From: an uncultured Clostridia bacterium
GTDB lineage: Bacteria; Bacillota; Clostridia; Oscillospirales; CAG-272
Length of the DNA: 40,590 nucleotides
Assembly (NCBI GenBank): GCA_947588825.1
Contig: CANPZU010000022.1
Location: forward strand, 1 to 40,590
Direction of reading: 5' to 3'
The translations under genes were made by a program, and so were the position numbers. The notes beneath the pieces are model-generated. The model did not search any database, was not told the DNA's origin, and saw only the letters and a list, made by a program, of their open reading frames with translations. The first letter of the stretch is position 1. Every line of letters begins with the position of its first letter. Of this stretch, positions 14,000 through 22,448 are shown one piece after another.

Positions 14000-16418
14000 A
14001 GTAAACGAATTGAAACCCGCGCCGGAGCTGAGGCATGACCGCCGGCTCTGGGTCTCGGTCGGGCGCAGCCGCTTCGACACGAGGTGGAAGAACCGCCAGA
14101 TGAACTGGTCCGACATTATCCGCCGGCTCGACTCGCCGGTCAGAACGCCGGAGACATATGCCGAGTACATTAAGGCGGCCAAGGCCGACCAGGACAATAT
14201 TAAAGACGTCGGCGGCTTCGTCGGCGGAACGCTCGAAGGAGGAAAGCGAGGCGCGCACACCGTGTCGTCGCGCTCGATTCTCTCGTTCGACCTTGACGAC
14301 GCGCCCGAGAACTTCTGGGAGGACTTCACCCTCCTCGCAGATTACGCCGCGGCGTGCTATACGACGCATAAGCACCGGCCGAGAAGTCCGCGCTACCGTC
14401 TGCTCGTCCCGCTGTCCCGCGACGTCACCGCGGACGAATATGAGGCCGTGGCGCGTATGCTCGCGACAGACATCGGCATGGACTACATGGACCCGTCGAC
14501 CTTCCAGCCGTCGCGCCTCATGTACTGGCCGAGCTGCTCGGAGGACGGAGAGTATTTTTCCGACTATATCGACGAGCCGATGCTCGACCCCGACAAAATT
14601 CTCAGCAGATATCCCGACTGGACCGATGCGAGCCTCTGGCCTACGTCGGACAAGGAAGCTCAGAGCAGGCGCAAGCTCGCCGAGAAGCAGCAGGACCCGA
14701 CGTCTAAAAAAGGCGTCGTCGGAGCGTTCTGCCGTGCCTACGACGTGCCCGCAGCCATCGACGCGTTCCTTGAGGACACATACATTCCGACAGCGAAGGA
14801 CGACCGCTATACATACGCGGCCGGCTCAACCGCCGCCGGCCTTGTAATCTATGACGGCGGTCTCTTCGCCTTCTCGAACCACGGCACCGACCCCGCGGGC
14901 GGTCAGCTCTGCAACGCCTTTGACCTCGTTCGGATTCACCTCTTCGGCTCCGAGGACGAGAACGTCCCGGGGGACACTCCGACGAGTCAGCGCCCGAGCT
15001 ATAAGGCGATGCTCGCGTTCGCGTCCGAGGACCCCGAGGTCAGAAAAATCCTCAGCGCGGAGCAGTACGACGAGGCCGTCAAGGACTTCACCGACGACCC
15101 CGACCCCGACGCCTGGCGCGCGAATCTGACGAGAAATAACAACGGCGTCATATCGCGGTCCGTTCTCAACGCTAAGAGAATCTTTGAGAACGACAAAAGC
15201 CTGCAGGGTATCTCGTATAACGTCCACTCCGGTCTCATCGAGGTAAAGGGCACCGCGCTGCCGTGGAAGCGGCTGCCGGGGCCCTGGCGCGACTCGGACG
15301 ACTCCGAGCTCGTCACCTATATCGGCACCGTCTACGCCGAATTTGCCCGTCAGACGCTTATGGACCAGAAGATAATCACCGCGTCGCGCCACTCATTCCA
15401 CCCGATAAAGGACTATCTTGAACACCTTCCCGAGTGGGACGGCGTCTCGCGCGTCGATACGCTTCTTATAGACTACCTCGGCGCCGAGGACAGCGTTTTC
15501 ACCCGCGAGGCGACCTCGAAAATCCTTCTCGCGGCCGTGCGGCGAATCTATGAGCCGGGGTGCAAGTTTGACTCAATGCTCGTACTCTCCGGACCTCCGA
15601 ACACCGGTAAGTCGATGCTCGTCTCGAAGCTCGGCGGGAAATACTTCTCGGACAACCTGACCTTCGAGGACATGAAAGACAGAACCGGCGTCGAAAAGCT
15701 CCCGGGTTACTGGCTCCTCGAAATCAGCGAGATGAAGGGAATGCGGAAAACCGACGTCGAATCCATCAAGTCGTTCATATCGCGCCAGGAGGACATCTAC
15801 CGCGCGGCCTACGGCCACAACACCGAGCGGCACCCGCGCCAGTGCGTAATCTTCGGCACCGTCAACGACTTCTCGGGTTATCTTAAGGACATCACCGGCA
15901 ACCGCCGCTTCTGGCCGATAGAGGTCACGGGAGCGGGCCCGTGCCACCCTTGGGACATCACCGACGGAATCCGCGACCAGATTTGGGCGGAGGCCTATAG
16001 CAGATATCTCATGGGCGAGACCGATTTGATTCTTTCGCCCGAGGCGCAGAAAATCGCCGAGCAGAAGCAGACCGAAGCGCTCGAGGCCGACGACCGCGAG
16101 GGCATCGTCCAGAAGTACCTCGACGAGCTGCTCCCCGACGGCTGGGAGAGCATGAACCTCAACCAGCGCCTTGACTTCCTCGACGGCGAATACTCCGAGG
16201 GCGGCGACCTCGTTAAAGGCGTGACCCGGCGCGCCGAGGTCTCGAATATCGAGGTCTGGTGCGAGTGCTTCAGGCTCCCGGTCAACAAGATGCAGAAAAA
16301 GGACAGCTATGAGATAGCCGGCATACTCAAGAGGCTCGGGTGGGTCAGAAAGCCGTCGCCAAAATACATCCCGCTTTATGGCTCTACAAGGACATTTACA
16401 CGTCCGAAAAAGGGATAA
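13986..16418 (+). CDS. Primase-helicase: AEP-type primase plus VirE (VapE) helicase
   Basis: An 810-residue replication initiator. The N-terminal third fits an archaeo-eukaryotic primase fold: SFDLDDAP with D102 and D104, then TTHKHRPRSPRYRLLVPL. A middle linker leads to a VirE/VapE-type SF3-like ATPase. The ATPase has Walker A LSGPPNTGKS with K542, a helicase motif ending WLLEISEMKG, and the sensor-like IFGTVNDFSGYLKD followed by TGNRRFWPI. The protein should open and prime the origin; the CTACAAG repeats begin in its last codons and continue after its stop. It is full length with no damage visible. Confidence 0.92.
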   Translation: MKQNKVNELKPAPELRHDRRLWVSVGRSRFDTRWKNRQMNWSDIIRRLDSPVRTPETYAEYIKAAKADQDNIKDVGGFVGGTLEGGKRGAHTVSSRSILSFDLDDAPENFWEDFTLLADYAAACYTTHKHRPRSPRYRLLVPLSRDVTADEYEAVARMLATDIGMDYMDPSTFQPSRLMYWPSCSEDGEYFSDYIDEPMLDPDKILSRYPDWTDASLWPTSDKEAQSRRKLAEKQQDPTSKKGVVGAFCRAYDVPAAIDAFLEDTYIPTAKDDRYTYAAGSTAAGLVIYDGGLFAFSNHGTDPAGGQLCNAFDLVRIHLFGSEDENVPGDTPTSQRPSYKAMLAFASEDPEVRKILSAEQYDEAVKDFTDDPDPDAWRANLTRNNNGVISRSVLNAKRIFENDKSLQGISYNVHSGLIEVKGTALPWKRLPGPWRDSDDSELVTYIGTVYAEFARQTLMDQKIITASRHSFHPIKDYLEHLPEWDGVSRVDTLLIDYLGAEDSVFTREATSKILLAAVRRIYEPGCKFDSMLVLSGPPNTGKSMLVSKLGGKYFSDNLTFEDMKDRTGVEKLPGYWLLEISEMKGMRKTDVESIKSFISRQEDIYRAAYGHNTERHPRQCVIFGTVNDFSGYLKDITGNRRFWPIEVTGAGPCHPWDITDGIRDQIWAEAYSRYLMGETDLILSPEAQKIAEQKQTEALEADDREGIVQKYLDELLPDGWESMNLNQRLDFLDGEYSEGGDLVKGVTRRAEVSNIEVWCECFRLPVNKMQKKDSYEIAGILKRLGWVRKPSPKYIPLYGSTRTFTRPKKG

Positions 16419-16718
16419 AACTACAAGCCGCAGCGGCGTAGCTACAAGAAATAATCTTGTAGACTACAAGCTACAAGAATTCTCGGATTTTACGAAACTT
16501 TTAAAAAATCTCAGCTACAACAGACTACAAGCGCAAACCGCTTGTAGTTACGCAAAAAGCCGCTAAAATAAAGGCTTTTAAAGCCGTTTTACTACAAGCT
16601 ACAAGATTATTATTATATAAACATTTTTAGAAAATAGACCGTTGAGCGCGTAAAAAGCGCGCGTATACGCGCATACGCACATACGCGCGGGAGACTTTTT
16701 CGGTTCGGTCACTTGTAG
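16384..16718. other. Putative replication origin with CTACAAG iterons
   Basis: Eleven exact copies of CTACAAG lie in 335 bases. Eight are on the plus strand (16384, 16421, 16442, 16464, 16471, 16525, 16592, 16599) and three on the minus strand (16456, 16541, 16712). A one-mismatch copy is at 16515. Two pairs are tandem 14-mers (16464-16477 and 16592-16605). An AT-rich stretch (16604-16640) could be the unwinding element, and a perfect 14-base palindrome GCGCGTATACGCGC is at 16659-16672. No convincing gene covers 16419-16742. The site follows the primase-helicase, a usual place for a phage origin. Confidence 0.72.
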
Positions 16719-16742
16719 CACAAAGACTTAAGGAGGACAAAA

Positions 16743-16871
16743 ATGGACGAGGTTATTTTAGTTTTGTTGATTATCGCTTTCCTCGCCTTCGGGGTGTGGA
16801 CGGAGGAGCGGAGAGGCAGCGACGGCGATGAGGACAGGGAGGCTCGGAAAAATGACAGAGGCCGCGGTTGA
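16743..16871 (+). CDS. 42-residue single-pass membrane microprotein
   Basis: ATG at 16743 follows AGGAGG by six bases and opens a frame to TGA at 16869-16871. The product starts MDEVILVLLIIAFLAFGVW, one strong hydrophobic segment, and continues with a charged tail rich in Glu, Asp and Arg. It overlaps the VRR-NUC gene by 20 bases, a coupling typical of real phage genes. Function unknown; a membrane-located early protein is the simplest reading. Confidence 0.6.
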   Translation: MDEVILVLLIIAFLAFGVWTEERRGSDGDEDREARKNDRGRG

Positions 16872-17151
16872 GAAAAAATTCGTCGACGGACTCAAGGCGC
16901 TCGGCTGCCTTGTCTGGAAATTCGTGTCGCCGGGGAACGCCGGAGCGCCCGACCGTCTGGTGGTGCTTCCGACGGGGCGTGTGTATTTCGTCGAGCTTAA
17001 GCAGGAAACCGGGCGGACCTCGGCGCTTCAGCAGCTTCAGCACAAAAGACTCAGAGAGCACAATGCCGACGTGGCGGTGCTCTACGGCGCCGAGGACGTT
17101 GCAATGTTTATCCGGTATATCGCGTCCTCGCTCCAAGGAGGCGGAGAGTAA
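16852..17151 (+). CDS. VRR-NUC domain nuclease
   Basis: A 99-residue stand-alone VRR-NUC nuclease of the PD-(D/E)XK superfamily. The active-site pattern is GAPDRLVVLPTGRVYFVELK, with D in the first strand and E-x-K in the second. The family includes Holliday-junction or flap resolving enzymes. The ATG at 16852 (MTEAAVEKKF) has GGGAGG upstream. It overlaps the helicase gene by one base. The pair VRR-NUC plus SNF2 helicase is a common unit in Firmicutes phages and probably acts on branched replication DNA. Confidence 0.9.
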   Translation: MTEAAVEKKFVDGLKALGCLVWKFVSPGNAGAPDRLVVLPTGRVYFVELKQETGRTSALQQLQHKRLREHNADVAVLYGAEDVAMFIRYIASSLQGGGE

Positions 17152-18518
17152 TGGAATGGAAACCGCACGACTATCAGGTCAGGGCAATGGAGCGGATTCT
17201 CGCCACGCCGTATATCGGACTTTTCCTCGAAATGGGTCTCGGCAAAACGTCGGTGACGCTCTCCGCCGTCAACGAGCTCATGTATTCCGACTTCGAGGTG
17301 TCGCGCGTTCTGGTCGTCGCTCCTCTGGCGGTCGCACAGGACACATGGAGCCGCGAAAGCGAAAAGTGGGACCATCTGAGGCACTTAAAAATCGCGAAAA
17401 TCCTCGGAACGGCAAAAAAGAGGGCCGAGGCGGCGGAGAGCGACGCGGACGTCTATGTCATCAACCGCGAAAATCTCGCGTGGCTCGTAAAGCTGTACCG
17501 AAATTCATGGAAGTGGGACATGGTCGTTCTGGACGAGCTTTCGAGCTTCAAAAGCAACCGCTCGGAGCGCTTCAAGGCGTTCAGGAAGGTGCGGCCGATG
17601 CTCAAAAGGGTCGTCGGCCTCACCGGAACGCCGACACCCAAAGGACTCATGGACCTCTGGGCGGAAATGTTCTGTCTTGACCGCGGAGAACGCCTCGGAC
17701 GCACTCTCGGAAGCTACCGGGAGAAATATTTCAAGCCGGGGCGCCGAAACGGCTATACGATTTTTGACTGGGTTCCGAATAAGGGTGCTTTTGACGATGT
17801 TCTTCAAAAAATCTCGGATATCACCGTCGCGATGCAGGCAAAGGACTATCTTGAGCTTCCGGAGCGGATTGACAATCAGATTTATGTGCATATGTCGGCC
17901 GCGGCGAAAAAGCAGTACCGCGAGCTTGAAAAAAAGTGTTTTTTAGAGCTAAGTGAGGGAAAAATAGTCAGTGCTACAAATGCCGCGGCGGTCATGGGGA
18001 AGCTGCTTCAGCTTTCGGGCGGCGCGGTCTATGACGACACGGGCGGCTACTCGGAAATCCACAGCGAGAAGCTTAAAGCGCTCGAAGACCTTATCGACGT
18101 GACCGACGAGCCTATTTTCTGTCTTTACGGCTATCGGCACGAAAAAGCTCGGCTATATGACCGATTTGCGAAGCTGAATCCCCGGGAAATCAGGTCGCCG
18201 GCGGATATAGCCGACTGGAACGCGGGAAAAATCCGCTTATTGATAGCGCATCCGGCCTCGGTCGGCTATGGCCTTAACCTTCAGGAAGGCGGACATATCC
18301 TCGTCTGGTACAGTCTTCCCTGGAGTCTCGAGCTATATCAACAAGCGAACGCAAGGCTCTACAGACAGGGCATGAGAGAAAAATGTATAATCCACCATAT
18401 CATAACCGAGGGCACGGTGGACGAGGACGTTATGAGGAGGCTTATCCTGAAAGACACCTCGCAGAAGGCGTTGATGGAGGTTTTATCCGATACCAGGGCG
18501 CGCGCTCTGGGTACATGA
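17151..18518 (+). CDS. SNF2-type DNA helicase/translocase
   Basis: A 455-residue SF2 ATPase of the SNF2 group. Residues 1-14 hold the Q-like motif (WKPHDYQVRAMERI), then Walker A MGLGKTS with K32, motif II LDELSS with D128 and E129 (a DEL variant of DEAH), and motif III TGTPTP. The C-terminal RecA lobe contains LNLQEGGHILVWYSLPWSLE and ARLYRQGM (motifs V and VI). It remodels or moves along DNA, probably with the VRR-NUC nuclease encoded just upstream. It is the last gene before a strong terminator. Confidence 0.92.
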   Translation: MEWKPHDYQVRAMERILATPYIGLFLEMGLGKTSVTLSAVNELMYSDFEVSRVLVVAPLAVAQDTWSRESEKWDHLRHLKIAKILGTAKKRAEAAESDADVYVINRENLAWLVKLYRNSWKWDMVVLDELSSFKSNRSERFKAFRKVRPMLKRVVGLTGTPTPKGLMDLWAEMFCLDRGERLGRTLGSYREKYFKPGRRNGYTIFDWVPNKGAFDDVLQKISDITVAMQAKDYLELPERIDNQIYVHMSAAAKKQYRELEKKCFLELSEGKIVSATNAAAVMGKLLQLSGGAVYDDTGGYSEIHSEKLKALEDLIDVTDEPIFCLYGYRHEKARLYDRFAKLNPREIRSPADIADWNAGKIRLLIAHPASVGYGLNLQEGGHILVWYSLPWSLELYQQANARLYRQGMREKCIIHHIITEGTVDEDVMRRLILKDTSQKALMEVLSDTRARALGT

Positions 18519-18542
18519 GGCACCGCAAAGGTGCCTCTTTTC
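18517..18542 (+). terminator. Intrinsic terminator ending the early operon
   Basis: An 8-bp perfect stem GAGGCACC/GGTGCCTC (18517-18524 with 18530-18537) with loop GCAAA is followed by TTTT. It begins inside the stop codon of the helicase gene. It should separate early transcription from the packaging and structural genes. Confidence 0.88.
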
Positions 18543-18624
18543 TATGCTGTGAGTGATTTGTTATGCGCTTAATATCCCTGTAATTCATTTCACAATAGGG
18601 TATCCTGATAGATAGGAGGATTAT
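18543..18624 (+). promoter_or_regulatory. Gap that should hold the late promoter (not resolved)
   Basis: This AT-richer gap lies between the early terminator and the HNH gene. Late genes need a promoter here unless an antiterminator is used. The best match, TTGTTA then TAATTC 17 bases on, is weak in the -10 box. I therefore mark the gap but not a precise promoter. Confidence 0.3.
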
Positions 18625-18984
18625 ATGACTATGACCGAAGCAGAGAAAGCCTATGCGGCGCAGTGTGCACGGCGTAATCCTCACGCTTTTTACATATGGT
18701 CCCGATGGCTGCGTGTACGCTCCGAGGTTCTGAGCCTCGACCGTCATGAGTGTCAGCGCTGCAAGGACAGATATCATCGGTACCGCAGGGCCGACACTGT
18801 GCACCACATCAATCATCTGCGCGACCGGCCCGACCTCGCGCTTGAGATATGGTACGAGGAACCGGGGACGCATTTGCGAAAAAGAAATCTTATCTCGCTG
18901 TGCCGCGACTGTCACGAGGAAGTGCACGAGCGAGGAGCGGCCAAGCCTCCGGCGCCGGCACTGACCGAGGAGCGCTGGGACTGA
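18625..18984 (+). CDS. HNH endonuclease next to terminase
   Basis: A 119-residue HNH nuclease. Visible features are CQRCKDRYH, the catalytic strand with TVHHINHL, and the closing RNLISLCRDCHEEVHERG, so both zinc CxxC pairs and the HNH histidines are present. A clear AGGAGG lies before the ATG. In HK97-like cos phages an HNH protein encoded here works with the terminase to cut packaging ends. The gene lies directly before a candidate cos region and the small terminase gene. Confidence 0.92.
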   Translation: MTMTEAEKAYAAQCARRNPHAFYIWSRWLRVRSEVLSLDRHECQRCKDRYHRYRRADTVHHINHLRDRPDLALEIWYEEPGTHLRKRNLISLCRDCHEEVHERGAAKPPAPALTEERWD

Positions 18985-19150
18985 ATACACCCCCCGGGGG
19001 CCTTGCTTTATTTAGCTAAAGTACGGGAAGACCGAGTGCGCCCTCGACAATCCGAAAAAAGTGCCTTGGATTATGGACTTTTGGAGAATAATCCGAAAAT
19101 TTAATCTATTTTAGTTTATTATTAACGCATTAAGAAAAGAAGGTGACGAC
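18985..19150. other. Candidate cos/packaging region
   Basis: This is the 166-base gap between the HNH and small terminase genes. It contains a GC block with C6 then G5 (18990-19000), which holds a perfect 10-base palindrome. It also has a direct repeat AATCCGAAAA at 19049-19058 and 19090-19099, and an inverted pair GGATTAT/ATAATCC (19068-19074 and 19088-19094), ending in an AT-rich stretch. The location and symmetrical GC block fit a cos cleavage site, with repeats as terminase binding sites. This is inferred from position and pattern. Confidence 0.5.
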
Positions 19151-19525
19151 GTGGCGGCAAAAAGCACAAAGTCAAAGAAGACTCCTCTCGACGAGGCTGC
19201 GAAGCAGCTCCTCAAGATGGCGCGCGAGGGCGGCGTTGAGCAAAACTATTTCTTTACGACCACATACGAGCGCTACGAGGTGCAGCTCGGACTCCTCCGT
19301 CAGCTGAGGGCGGAGATAGACGGTGCGGACCTTTTGATTACGAAAGAGTATGTCAAGAACCGCCCGAACCTCGTCGCGAACCCCGCTATCAACGAATACA
19401 ACCGGACAGCGACCGCCGCGAACCAGACGGCGTCGACGCTGCTGAAAATTATAACAACCTTCGCGGGCGGCCGGGTAATGAACACCGGCCGGAACGAGAG
19501 CGAGGGGGACGATTGCGATTTGTAA
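19151..19525 (+). CDS. terS: Terminase small subunit (P27-like)
   Basis: A 124-residue DNA-packaging recognition subunit. It has a basic N-terminus, a helical core (EGGVEQNYFFTTTYERYEVQ) and a conserved-looking NPAINEYNRTATAANQTASTLLK segment, beginning near residue 77 and typical of P27-type small terminases. The start is GTG at 19151, with GAAGGTG upstream. Its last 14 bases at least overlap the large subunit frame. It should bind the cos/pac region just upstream and load the large subunit. Confidence 0.85.
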   Translation: MAAKSTKSKKTPLDEAAKQLLKMAREGGVEQNYFFTTTYERYEVQLGLLRQLRAEIDGADLLITKEYVKNRPNLVANPAINEYNRTATAANQTASTLLKIITTFAGGRVMNTGRNESEGDDCDL

Positions 19526-21200
19526 GCTCAATAAACACATTCAGCTTTTTATCGACGAAGCTGAAAGCGGAAGACTCAGGGTAAACCGGTACGTTAAGGC
19601 GCTTATCGAGCATGTAGTCTATTGCTTTGACACCGAGGACATCTATACCGACGACGAGCTCGCGGACCACTATCTCGGCCTCGCAAGGTATTTTCCCTTT
19701 GAGCAGATTTTTCCCTGGCAGGAATTCGTCATCACGCTGCACGACTGTGTATTCCGGCGCGACTCCGGACTCCCCCGCTGGCCCGACCTCTTTTGTGAGC
19801 TGGGGCGCGGCGCGGGTAAGGACGGAACAATCGCCCTCGAATCCGTCGCTCTGACCTCGCCGTATAACGGAATTCCCAATTACGACGTGGACATCTGTGC
19901 GAACAACGAGGAGCAGTCGCTGCGTCCGGTTCTCGACATCGTCGACGCCTTCGAGCATACCGGCTATAAGTCGAAGCTTCAGAAGTATTACAAGTGGAAG
20001 ACGGAGAGCGTCAAGTGCCTAAAAACCGGCGCAATTATTCGCGGCCGGACGAACAACCCGAAGGGTAAGGACGGAATGCGCTCCGGCATCGTAGTCTTTA
20101 ACGAAATCCATCAATACGAAAATTACAACAACATCAACGTATTCACCACGGGCCTCGGTAAACACGAGCACCCGCGGCGGAGCTACTATACCACAGACGG
20201 CGACGTGCGCGAAGGGCCGCTTGATGACCTTCTTGAAACCTCCGAGGGCATCTTATTCGGCGGCGACCCGGATAACGGCCTTTTACCCTTTATCTGTCAG
20301 CTCGACTCGGACGACGAAGTCCACGACCCGGCAAACTGGGAAAAGGCCAACCCGTCGCTGCCATATCTGCCGTCGCTCTTTTCGGAAATCGAGAAGGAAT
20401 ACCGCGAGTGGAAGAAGAACCCTCAGCGGCTCCCCGCGTTCATGACGAAGCGAATGAACCGCCACGGCGAGGCGTCCGAACTCAAGGTCACGGATTACGC
20501 CAATATCAAGGCGACGAAGCGCGACCTCCCGAATCTCGACGGGTGGACCTGCGTCATGGGTATCGACTTCTCGAAGGTGACGGACTGGGTCAGTATCGAC
20601 CTTCACTTTAAGCAGGCCAATATGCGCTATGACATATCTCACTCCTGGCTCTGCACCGCGTCGAAGGATTTGCCGCGGCTCAAGTGCCCGTGGAAAGAGT
20701 GGGCGGACGGCGGCCGGCTCACCGTCGTCGACGACGTGGAGATTCCGCCGGAGATGCTCGTCGAGTATATCGCCGAGATGAAGCGGAGGTATATGATTCG
20801 CGGCGCCGCGATAGACGACTTCAGATATGCGCTTTTAGCGCGGCATCTCCGCGACCTCGGCTTCGACGCGAAGCTTTACAAGAATCTCAAGCTCGTCCGC
20901 CCGTCGGACATCATGAGGGTCGTCCCGGTGATTGACTCCTGTTTCAGCCGGCAGTATTTCGCCTGGGGCGACGCTCCGGAGCTGCGGTGGGCGACGAACA
21001 ACACCAAGCTCATCCGCTCGGGGCGAAAGCTCGGACAAGAGGACGACCGGGATATCGGAAACTTTGTCTACGGAAAAATCGAGGCGAAGTCGCGAAAAAA
21101 TGACCCGTTCATGGCTCTCGCTGCCGCCATGACTATCGAGGACCAGATTATCGAGCGGCGCGCGGGGCCCCGCCGGAGACTCGACGTCGCGACGTTTTAA
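19512..21200 (+). CDS. terL: Terminase large subunit, non-canonical start
   Basis: Packaging ATPase and nuclease, about 562 residues from a proposed ATT start. The ATPase has a Walker A ELGRGAGKDG (about 96-105) and a Walker B-like VVFNEIHQYEN, where Asn stands in for the more usual Asp before the catalytic Glu. The nuclease half shows GIDFSKVTDW, AIDDFRYALLARHL and KNDPFMALAAAM, supplying the acidic metal ligands. No ATG, GTG or TTG occurs in frame between the in-frame stop at 19479 and GTG 19887, and that GTG lies beyond Walker A. Translation must therefore begin at an unusual codon (ATT 19512 or 19518, after a GAGGGGG run) or by a shift from the small subunit. Confidence 0.88.
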   Translation: MAICKLNKHIQLFIDEAESGRLRVNRYVKALIEHVVYCFDTEDIYTDDELADHYLGLARYFPFEQIFPWQEFVITLHDCVFRRDSGLPRWPDLFCELGRGAGKDGTIALESVALTSPYNGIPNYDVDICANNEEQSLRPVLDIVDAFEHTGYKSKLQKYYKWKTESVKCLKTGAIIRGRTNNPKGKDGMRSGIVVFNEIHQYENYNNINVFTTGLGKHEHPRRSYYTTDGDVREGPLDDLLETSEGILFGGDPDNGLLPFICQLDSDDEVHDPANWEKANPSLPYLPSLFSEIEKEYREWKKNPQRLPAFMTKRMNRHGEASELKVTDYANIKATKRDLPNLDGWTCVMGIDFSKVTDWVSIDLHFKQANMRYDISHSWLCTASKDLPRLKCPWKEWADGGRLTVVDDVEIPPEMLVEYIAEMKRRYMIRGAAIDDFRYALLARHLRDLGFDAKLYKNLKLVRPSDIMRVVPVIDSCFSRQYFAWGDAPELRWATNNTKLIRSGRKLGQEDDRDIGNFVYGKIEAKSRKNDPFMALAAAMTIEDQIIERRAGPRRRLDVATF

Positions 21201-21209
21201 GGAGGAAAC

Positions 21210-22448
21210 ATGGCTTTTAAGTTTTTCAAGTGGCTGCTGCAGCCGACCGGCGAGACCGAAGACGGAAAAGAGCCTAAAAAGGCACAGGGCGCGTTTCTTG
21301 ATGAGACTCCGGCCGACATTACGCTCGGCACCGAAAACTATCTCCAGCTTCTCGCCTTTTGGTCTTGCGTCCGCCGCATCGGCTCGGCGGTCGGCGCAGT
21401 CGAGTGGGAGACCTATCGCCGCGGAAAGAAAGTCCGCGCCCGGGAGTATTGGTCCTGGAATTATTCGCCGAACCCGAATCAGAACCGCGCACAGTTTTTC
21501 AACGACTTAATCTCCCGACTGTTTGTAAGGGGCGAGGCGCTCATCGCCGAAACGCGGGACGGAAGCCGCTACGTTGCGGACGGATTTACCGTCGACAGGC
21601 ATCTCTCCGGAGACATATACCGCGGCATCAGCTCGGGCGGAGAAGATATCCCCGGAGTGTTCAGCGCCTCCGAGGTGATTTACCTGAACCTCGACAGCAC
21701 CGGCCTCAATCTCCGCAGCTATATCTCGGCGGCGTCGGCGCTCACCGGCCGGCTGCTTAACAGCGCGGTCAGGGCCTACGTCCGAAACAACGGCCGGCAC
21801 GGTAAGCTCGAAATCGCCGACGTGGCCGAGAGCGACGAGGATTTCAACGAGATATATGACGAGCTGATGCAGAAGCATTTCAAGAAATACTTTGAGGCCG
21901 AGAACGCGGTGCTCCCCCTGTACAAAGGCTATCAGTACACCGAGGACCAGTCGGCCGGCTCTTCTGCGGGCGCCGCTTCGACCACGCGCGACATCCGCTC
22001 GATAATGGACGACGTTTATGAGCAGACGGCGATGGGCCTCGGCCTTCCGGTGTCTATCGCGACCGGAAAAAATCTGACTAAGGAAGACTTTGAAAACTTC
22101 CTCACCTCTCCGGTGCAGCCTATCGTCCGAATGATAGCGCAGGAAATTAACCGCAAGGTATACGGCCCGCAGCTTGTAGGAAACGGTTCATATGTCGCTC
22201 CTAACTTCGCGGCCGTGAAATACCACGACGTCTTTGACATTGCAGACCCGATTGATAAGCTCATAGGCTCCGGGGCGTTCTGCATCAACGATATCCTTGT
22301 CCTGCTCGGACGCGACCCGATTGACGAGCCGTGGGCGTGGCAGCACTGGATGACTAAAAACTACTCTCCCGCTGACGAGCTCGTCGCCGGGTTGAATAGT
22401 AATACAACTTCGGCGAATTCGCCGGGAAAGGAGGAAAATAATGCCTGA
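21210..22448 (+). CDS. HK97-type portal protein
   Basis: A 412-residue dodecameric portal at the capsid vertex through which DNA enters and leaves. Family features include LLAFWSCVRRIGSAVGAVEW near the N-terminus, SPNPNQNRAQFFNDLISRLF, and the C-terminal QTAMGLGLPVSIATG followed by FLTSPVQPIVRMIAQEINRK. AGGAGG lies before the ATG. It is followed by protease and capsid genes, the standard HK97 order. The last codons overlap the protease start. Confidence 0.94.
   Translation: MAFKFFKWLLQPTGETEDGKEPKKAQGAFLDETPADITLGTENYLQLLAFWSCVRRIGSAVGAVEWETYRRGKKVRAREYWSWNYSPNPNQNRAQFFNDLISRLFVRGEALIAETRDGSRYVADGFTVDRHLSGDIYRGISSGGEDIPGVFSASEVIYLNLDSTGLNLRSYISAASALTGRLLNSAVRAYVRNNGRHGKLEIADVAESDEDFNEIYDELMQKHFKKYFEAENAVLPLYKGYQYTEDQSAGSSAGAASTTRDIRSIMDDVYEQTAMGLGLPVSIATGKNLTKEDFENFLTSPVQPIVRMIAQEINRKVYGPQLVGNGSYVAPNFAAVKYHDVFDIADPIDKLIGSGAFCINDILVLLGRDPIDEPWAWQHWMTKNYSPADELVAGLNSNTTSANSPGKEENNA

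Noticed and set aside
16378-16566. Possible 62-codon gene across the CTACAAG repeats
   Set aside because: Its start lies inside the primase-helicase gene, it lacks a ribosome site, and its sequence is only a translation of the repeats.
16384-16718. CRISPR array
   Set aside because: The repeats are 7 bases, in both orientations and with uneven gaps; there are no cas genes.
18556-18584. Late promoter TTGTTA/TAATTC
   Set aside because: Spacing is 17 bases, but the -10 box has only two consensus matches; not enough to call.
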